Positions 59,601 to 64,000 of a stretch of DNA of 64,000 nt are shown here, piece by piece. The stretch is from Gambelia wislizenii (lineage: Eukaryota; Chordata; Lepidosauria; Squamata; Crotaphytidae). Both the position numbers and the translations under genes were made by a program. The notes beneath the pieces were generated by a model. That model was not told the DNA's origin and ran no database searches. It was given only the letters and a program-made list of their open reading frames with translations. The stretch covers positions 187,676,501-187,740,500 of the forward strand of contig JAUMIR010000004.1 of assembly GCA_030847615.1 (NCBI GenBank). Direction: 5' to 3'. How positions within the stretch are numbered: position 1 is the first letter of the stretch; the number at the start of each line of letters is the position of its first letter.

Positions 59601-62600
59601 CTCCCTCAGAGCATGGTGGAGTCTCCTTCCTTGGAGGTCTTTGAACAGAGGCTGGATTGCCATCTGTCGGGGATGCTTTGATCGTGATTTCCTGTGTGGC
59701 AGGGGGTTGGACTGGATGGCCCTCGTGGTCTCTTCCAACTCTACAGTTCTATGATTCTATGATTCTATGATACATAGCAGGAAGCTCTGATCTCACTTTA
59801 ACTGTCATTCTACCACATGTCTGCAGTAGTCCTACAGTTACACTGCAGGCATGCAAAGGAAAACATGCAAAATGAGATGGAGCCTGCAGACATACTGCTT
59901 CATGCATTCCTTGAACTTGAAGAAGAATACTTGTACATCCCTGGTGTATGTGGGCATATTCACATATGTTTAAGAAAACATTCTTATCAGAACCCATGAA
60001 CTATAAAGTTAAAAGTTCATTACTCATCCTTATGTTTGGTAAACTATAAAAACCCACAGAACATTAAGTTGTGAGAATGGCTTAGCATTTTGATTTCCTG
60101 CTGCAATGGAGCTACAGGTGAAAACGTGAGATGTCTTCAGCTTAGCAGGGCTCCCTTTGGCCAGAAGATGTATTTTTTCCTATGAGTCACCTGGATTGTG
60201 TGATAAACTACTCTGGAGTTGCTGTAGACCAGATCTGAGCAGAACAGCTGAGACTCCCCCTCCAATTTCTACTGCTGAGGAAGGAGCATTACATCATGTT
60301 AGTTTCACTTTCCTAAGAAAAACATAAATGCTATCAAGTTTCAACATGGATCTACTACTCTGAATATGCAAAATGGAGGGATAGAGCCTGTGATGCATGG
60401 GCCAAATGAAACCACTTTCCTCCATTCCCACACTTAGCTGTTTGGATGACACAGGGTTTTGGCCCCGATTCTAGTCTGAACTGTCCAGATGATATCCAGG
60501 CAGTTCTGACTAGAAACTGGGGCAAACCCCCTTAAAATGATTTTAAAAATAGCTGGGAAACTCTGATCCTGCAAGAAAAACTGGAGCCTTCCATGGTGGC
60601 AATGGACAGCTCTCTGCATAGATGCAGCGTGCAGTATTGGCAGGCACCTCTGCCGCTGGTGTCACATGTCGTGCTCTCTAAGGTCACAGTGAGGCCCCCA
60701 GCATTTGATCAAAGCTGCGTGCCTTGTTTCCGGCCTCAGAGAGTCTGATGTGAGATGGCAGTAGCGCCTGCCAATACCACACAGTGTGTGCATGCAAACA
60801 GTTGCCTGTTCCTGCCATGGAACATGGGCAGGGGGAATCCAGGGCAACTCTGGGTCCAGAATACTCTGGCCAGAACATGGAGTAGTCTGGTGGGTGCAAA
60901 CAAGACCATATACTACTTTTTGAAAGGTTGTTTTTGTTGCAATCCCTCTCCTGAATGGATTATAAGTGTATTGCTTAAAAAAAAATTACATACCTTTTCC
61001 TTGGGCAATGAAAACCTCAAAACTGTTTTAAAAAAGTATACTTTGACTCAGTAAGTAATCAAAATGGAGACTATAGTCAAGAAATCAGAAGACTAAGAGT
61101 TGGAAGGGCAACTATTGAAGAACCGTGGAACTATGGAAGAACTAGATAAGCTCCTCAAGTATAGGGTGTATTCACACTACACAAATTATCCTGTTTGAAA
61201 CTGGATTATTTGCCATGGCTCCTTCCTATGGAATCCTGGCATTTGTAGTTTTGTGAGGCATATCAGCATGCTTTGGCAGAGAAGGCAAAAGAACTTGTAA
61301 AACTACAAATCCCAGAATTCAACAGGAAGGAGTCATGGAAGATAATCCAGCTTCAAACTGGATTATTTGTGTAGTGTGGATTAAGCCATAATGTTATATC
61401 ATTGAACACCAAAGTCAAGATCATCCATGGCATTGTATTTCTGATTTCTATGTACATATGTGAAAGTTGGAGAGTGAAGAAAGCTGATAGGAAAAAAATC
61501 ATCTGATATGGAATGTGGTACTAGAGGACAGTTCTTTGAATACCACAGACCTCTAAAAAGATAAATAAATAGGTCCCAGAGCAAATTAAGCTTGAACTCT
61601 CACTAGAAGCTAAAATAGCTGAACTGAATATCATAAGGCAATATGACTTATTTTAAAAAATGATGATGCTCAGTAGAGTGGAAGGCAGTAGGAAAACAGG
61701 AGGACAACAACAGGAAGGTAGTTTAACTCAATCAAGGACATCATGGCCATCCTGCATTTGCAAGACCAAAGCAGGGTTATTAATAATAGGGTCTCTTGGA
61801 GGTCTTTCTTTCATGGGATTGACATAAATTGAAGCCAACTTGATGGTACATAACAAACACCACCAAAACAAAGTTTAAAATGTCTTAATTGCTAGGCCTA
61901 TCTACACAGTAAAAAAAATACATATGCCCTTCGGAAGATCGCTCTTCAATACACATGGCCATTTGGATTGATACATGTCATTCAGAAGGGGGGCTAGCGA
62001 ATCCCCCGTAAAGTACGTGGATTTGGAATTCAGAAGGATTAGAGGATCTCGGCCAAAAATCTGTACACCCGTGCGAATGCCTGATGGTTTGTATGCTCCG
62101 TTCGCACACATATGAACAGGCAGTGTAATCTGATTGGCTGGCTGAGTAGAGGGGGTGGGACTAGCATGGAGGGGAATTGGGAGCAGCCGCCATGTTGGAT
62201 TCCTGGCTAGCAAGAGCCCGGTAAGTCCATGAATTTTATTTATTTATTTATTTTTATTTTATAAATAGGGAAAACTGACTGTCCACAAAGCAGGAACCTT
62301 TATAAATAAATTAAAAAAGCAGCGGGAGATTTAAAATCACCACTTGGCTTGCTCGCTCCAGCCAGCTGGGGAAGAGGGGTCATATGGAGTTTAGGGGTTT
62401 TTTTAAAAAAATCATGTAGGTGGATCGTATGCATACGAACGCCTGTCTATTCGTATTTTTTACCCCCAAATGGATTTTTTTATAATCATATAGACACACC
62501 CACAGTTAGAAGCTAAGGGTGTCACTGACATTAGGACATGAAGCAAATGGTTGCAGGTATGTTACTGCAGTTCCCATAACACCAACATAGGCCTTTAATC

Positions 62601-63396
62601 CTGTGAATTATGTGCATGTGTGAACTGGCCAGACACAAGACTACACCAGTATTCCTCAGCCTGGCACCCTCAGTACTCAGAATATGTTGGGCTACAATCC
62701 CATCACCCTAGCTAGCACAGCACAGCCAATGGCCACACTGGCTAGGAATACTGGGAGATGTAGTCCAATACATCTATGAATGTAATGTAACTTTCCTTGA
62801 ACTATACCATGAAGATGGAGGGAAAATATTCGACCCAGACAATGACCCACCAAGGCTGCAGAACTTTACCATTACTCTAATGTTCTATGGAGTTTAACTG
62901 TTCTATCATGCAGGCCATTCTGCAGCAGTAGAATTATATTTATTTATTCACTGTATTATCAGTGAAGACTTTTGCCCTGAGTTAAGGCTTGTTTTGCAGA
63001 ACATCAGTGTTCATCCAGTTAGCCAGCAGTGTGAATACATATTGATTTTTCTGCATTGGTTGAACAGAGATTTGACAAGAGATGGGCAGACATTGACAGC
63101 TGGTACTGGGATAAACTAACTGACAGTGCTCAATCTCAGAACTCTGGAAGTACAGTTCCACAATTTGAAGAAAACACCTGTGAATTTAATTTACCTCAGA
63201 CCAGGGCCCTGTGCTCCAAGTAGGTGGACAGCTTTGGGTGTTGCAAAGCTCCCTCTTGACTGGGGCAGGGAGTCGACAAAAGGAATCTGATACCCATTCT
63301 GGCTTGTACTGACTTTTCTGCATGCAGCGAACATATCGATACCTCTCCCCTGCTCCACAAGTCAAGCTGCACTCACTCCAGTTACCAACAGACCAG
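47546..63396 (-). CDS. ADAMTS16: ADAMTS16 (or ADAMTS18) C-terminal part, five exons, 5' end outside the window
   Basis: Secreted zinc metalloprotease of the ADAMTS family; this window holds only the ancillary C-terminal region, not the catalytic domain. Joined exons 63195-63396, 58440-58634, 56532-56750, 49806-49953 and 47546-47661 give about 292 residues. They carry four thrombospondin type 1 repeat starts (WSE/WTE/WSQ followed by CSxTCG-type motifs) and a PLAC domain before the stop. All four introns are GT-AG and phases agree (0, 0, 0, 1). Three consecutive exons begin exactly at the CS-x-T/S-C-G motif, a regular one-repeat-per-exon pattern. TSP1 repeats and PLAC in this family are known to bind extracellular matrix. 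Segments such as CAEKYVSGKYREL and GCLLHQKP match my recollection of ADAMTS16 better than ADAMTS18, but the paralogs are close. No frameshift or stop interrupts the exons. The promoter and protease domain lie beyond 64000. Confidence 0.85.
49047..49675. mobile_element. hAT-like MITE in the last ADAMTS intron
   Basis: TIRs TTAGGACTTTTTCAGATGGG on the left and, in reverse, TAAGGACTTTTTCAAATGGG on the right. The interior contains atggccggccatcttgg (YY1-like) followed 30 bases later by a donor, aag|gtatgt, at about 49576. The 158-codon minus frame across it is chance. Confidence 0.8.
49806..49953 (-). CDS. ADAMTS16: ADAMTS exon, last TSP1 repeat
   Basis: 148 bp, phase 0 to 1. The acceptor is ctttgctctgcag and the donor is a G followed by gtatat. 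It reads CSASCGGGIQVRSVQC, then GCLLHQKP, and ends CPLPEKK plus the first base of an Asp codon. The intron upstream is about 6.6 kb, and the intron downstream (2.1 kb) contains a MITE at 49047-49675. Confidence 0.87.
50390..50515. repeat. Dispersed repeat with ttgtagtcca core
   Basis: tagaagttgtagtccacaac after a ctgactgggg block. It resembles a common amniote repeat with ttctgggagttgtagtccaa. Similar pieces are at 55650-55775, 59035-59085 and 62640-62790. Confidence 0.45.
51130..51830 (-). mobile_element. LTR-like repeat, copy C, in ADAMTS intron
   Basis: The minus strand shares catataatatttcataaatt, gaggtcagatggagatcacc, caagactggtaactattgcc, ttccaataaaaaaacat, agtaccagtatacatag and gcatcatgagtgggctc with copy B, in the same order. 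It lacks the TATA-containing middle. A GC-rich patch with gcagcgctgcagc (51589-51610) is unique to this copy. Confidence 0.6.
52345..52440. repeat. Dispersed repeat (cagtgggattta type)
   Basis: gcttagatgtaagtcccact, gacttcagtgggatttaccc. Same family as 30745-30830, with weaker relatives near 50158 and 63832. Confidence 0.5.
52450..52665. mobile_element. Foldback hAT-like MITE in ADAMTS intron
   Basis: The left arm, ttaactgtcatggctcaatg, pairs with the right arm, tatagagccatggcagttaa. The interior has the aaatttttagttttgtgaga / acaccaaactaccaatccag inverted core. A classic palindromic nonautonomous element. Confidence 0.7.
53109..53365. mobile_element. pogo/Tigger-like MITE in ADAMTS intron
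   Basis: Left end CAGTCAGACCCCTGTATCC; right end in reverse TAGTCAGACCCCTATATCC. The interior shares a ctctctaggcatttt block with 19602-19823 in reverse. Confidence 0.7.
53609..53640. repeat. (CT)n microsatellite
   Basis: A nearly pure CT run with one TTT interruption. Confidence 0.9.
54086..54311 (+). mobile_element. tRNA-derived SINE, full length, in ADAMTS intron
   Basis: Head gcatggcatagtggtttgat (box A region) and gagaccagggttccgatccc (box B), body gaaacccactgggtgacctt, cctcagaagaagacaatggg, and tail gggtcaccataagtcagaaa then tgacttgaaggcacacc with (ACC)n. This is the squamate SINE layout with a Bov-B-like 3' end, and is not a tRNA gene. Confidence 0.9.
55650..55775. repeat. Dispersed repeat with gtagttc core, diverged
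   Basis: ctccagatgtacttggatta on the left and gctgggacattatggtagtt on the right, the two halves of the same repeat as 62640-62790. Confidence 0.4.
56532..56750 (-). CDS. ADAMTS16: ADAMTS exon, TSP1 repeat plus linker
   Basis: 219 bp, 73 codons, phase 0 to 0. The acceptor is atctttccttttctag and the donor cag|gtaggg. It begins CSVTCGKGIQKRMLNC, continues through CAEKYVSGKYREL, and ends GSWFSSSWSQ, the start of the fourth visible repeat. An ATG-based reading frame misses the first 13 residues. The proline-containing linker before the last repeat is the segment that most suggests ADAMTS16 over ADAMTS18 (recollection, not alignment). Confidence 0.87.
57700..58130 (+). other. Possible LTR or promoter-like sequence in ADAMTS intron
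   Basis: cttataaagtcttgtgactt at about 57890 is TATA-like. It is followed by a G-run, gtaaacaactgtgctgtcag and later gtcaatcccccacttctttg. No matching second copy in this window, so the assignment is weak. Confidence 0.25.
58440..58634 (-). CDS. ADAMTS16: ADAMTS exon, TSP1 repeat
   Basis: 195 bp, 65 codons, phase 0 to 0. The acceptor follows a long pyrimidine tract (cttccattccactttctcag) and the donor is gag|gtaaga. The exon starts CSRTCGKGWRKRVVVC and ends KKLQWFVSTWTE, the tryptophan-bearing start of the next repeat. Repeat cysteines are intact. The open frame continues upstream into the intron, so an ATG-based prediction would start this exon wrongly. Confidence 0.87.
59405..59772 (+). 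mobile_element. CR1 LINE 3' end in ADAMTS intron
   Basis: An uninterrupted CR1 ORF2 C-terminus from 59424 ([29 protein letters not shown], stop) and an octamer tail, tatgattctatgattctatg. Nearly identical in extent to the copy at 6848-7147. Confidence 0.9.
61060..61865 (+). mobile_element. Bov-B LINE 3' fragment in ADAMTS intron, split by a MITE
   Basis: gaaatcagaagactaagagt, ttatatcattgaacaccaaa, gtgaaagttggagagtgaag, agagcaaattaagcttgaac, atcaaggacatcatggccat and the tail gggattgacataaattgaag / cttgatggtacataac follow the Bov-B 3' region in order. The tail is the likely source of the SINE tails in this window. A foldback MITE interrupts it at 61167-61386. Confidence 0.75.
61167..61386. mobile_element. 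Foldback MITE inserted in Bov-B
   Basis: GGGTGTATTCACACTACACA on the left and, in reverse, GGCTTAATCCACACTACACA on the right. The arms are complementary along ~95 bases (gtttgaaactggattat / ataatccagcttcaaac; catttgtagttttgtgag / gtaaaactacaaatccc). The Bov-B sequence continues on both sides, with ATA at each junction. Confidence 0.8.
61895..62502 (+). mobile_element. MITE-like element with promoter-like interior
   Basis: Left end ggcctatctacacagtaaaa; right end in reverse gggtgtgtctatatgattat. Inside are an inverted CCAAT box (about 62132), gcagccgccatgttgg (YY1-like, 62184-62197), an ATG at 62192 and a strong donor, ccg|gtaagt, at 62221. A (TTTA)n tract is at about 62234-62256. Confidence 0.5.
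62640..62790. repeat. Dispersed repeat with gtagtccaat core
   Basis: attcctcagcctggcaccct, tgggctacaatcccatcacc, ctggctaggaatactgggag, atgtagtccaatacatct. It has a palindromic tendency and belongs to a common amniote repeat family. Confidence 0.55.
63195..63396 (-). CDS. ADAMTS16: ADAMTS exon with TSP1 repeat (first exon visible)
   Basis: 202 bp exon. The acceptor is a pyrimidine-rich run ending ttattctag, and the donor gag|gtaa follows WSE. It completes a codon begun upstream (1 base), then reads 67 residues starting WSVGNWSECSLTCGAGERY. That is a complete TSP1 repeat with paired tryptophans, the CSxTCG motif and six cysteines. It ends with the WSTGPWSE start of the next repeat. The preceding exon must lie beyond 64000 and end in phase 2. 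Confidence 0.85.
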
Positions 63397-64000
63397 CTAG
63401 AATAAGAATCAGAAAAACACTGTACATTTGGTAGTATTACTGCTTTGTCTAAGATGACAGGAATAATAATTTGATTTATTTGTAGGCATCACATTTGTGT
63501 CTTGGCTTTGTTCTAAAGAATCCAGGGCTGTGGCACTTTATACTTGTAACAAGAGGAAAAACAGAAGTCAGACAAACATCCCTGAGGAAATACAGAAGGC
63601 ATGGGGAAATTTTGAAACATCAGCCTGATATTCTTTTTGAAATTTCCAAATATAATACCTTCTTGTACCTTATATAATGGGGAGGACTGGGGGAGAGGAG
63701 GAGAAAAGGAGAAACACAGCATAAAACTGTACTACATTAGTATTCCTTCATGACTGAAAAATACTGTTTTCCACATTTGTCAAACTAACAATTGTTAAAT
63801 TGTTAGTGTTTTGTAAATTAAGGTATGATGATAGGATGCAGCCTTACACATGCTTACCTCCTTCAAAGAAATGGAACATGTTAGTTGTGAGTAACTTATG
63901 TCTCATTTGATTTATGTGGGTCTGCTCTAAGCATGACCAAGCTTGGATGCAATACAATCATTCCTTGTAGTTCTTGACATGATAAATTTGTTGGAAAATG

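Noticed and set aside
47546..63396. ADAMTS18 as the gene identity
   Set aside because: Not excluded, but remembered ADAMTS16 wording in the linker and last repeat fits better. Left as the alternative.

Overview
The window is vertebrate nuclear DNA, almost certainly from a squamate reptile (lizard or snake). The repeat content points there: CR1 3' ends ending in ATTCTATGATTCTATG, Bov-B LINE fragments, tRNA-derived and 5S-rRNA-derived SINEs sharing a Bov-B-like tail, L2-type LINEs, Penelope-like elements, and many palindromic nonautonomous DNA transposons. Coding density is very low and real exons have GT/AG introns. There is no sign of prokaryotic gene organisation.

The one host gene I can establish lies on the minus strand at the right end. 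Five exons (63195-63396, 58440-58634, 56532-56750, 49806-49953, 47546-47661) join in frame across canonical splice sites. Together they encode about 292 C-terminal residues of an ADAMTS protease: four thrombospondin type 1 repeats and a PLAC domain ending at the native stop. The sequence fits ADAMTS16 best, with its paralog ADAMTS18 as the alternative. The 5' part of the gene lies beyond position 64000. Positions 1 to about 45540 would then be intergenic DNA 3' of the gene.

Layout. 1-1145: two Penelope-like pieces in opposite orientation. 2.1-3.5 kb: two 5S-derived SINEs and a pogo/Tigger-like MITE. 4.0-5.3 kb: old MIR/L2-like DNA, a Penelope-type terminal unit and CR1. 6.4-8.8 kb: a nested complex of two LTR-like repeats, CR1, a Penelope terminal piece and a MITE. 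11.6-11.85 kb: a 121 bp near-perfect palindrome next to an ATG-led exon-like segment with a splice donor. 12.0-16.8 kb: CR1, then a nearly full-length but inactivated APE-type LINE. 17.3-20.4 kb: MITEs, Bov-B and L2 pieces. 21.0-23.4 kb and 35.2-37.35 kb: two L2-type LINE copies in opposite orientation; the second sits inside a Bov-B element. 24.2-27.4 kb: minisatellite, MITE, CR1, decayed mariner. 31.6-32.1 kb: a GC-rich promoter-like block. 38.4-45.5 kb: Penelope ends, MITEs, a solo LTR with a 5 bp target duplication, a SINE and an LTR-like repeat. 47.5-64 kb: the ADAMTS gene, with introns containing further repeats.

I find no convincing new multi-gene system. The most interesting items are the hammerhead-ribozyme-like cores in two families of Penelope-type ends, the palindrome with its exon-like neighbour, TE-borne promoter-plus-donor cassettes, and the nested insertion histories. 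No database search was possible. Repeat family names are recognised by eye, and repeat boundaries are approximate unless target duplications or terminal repeats are cited.
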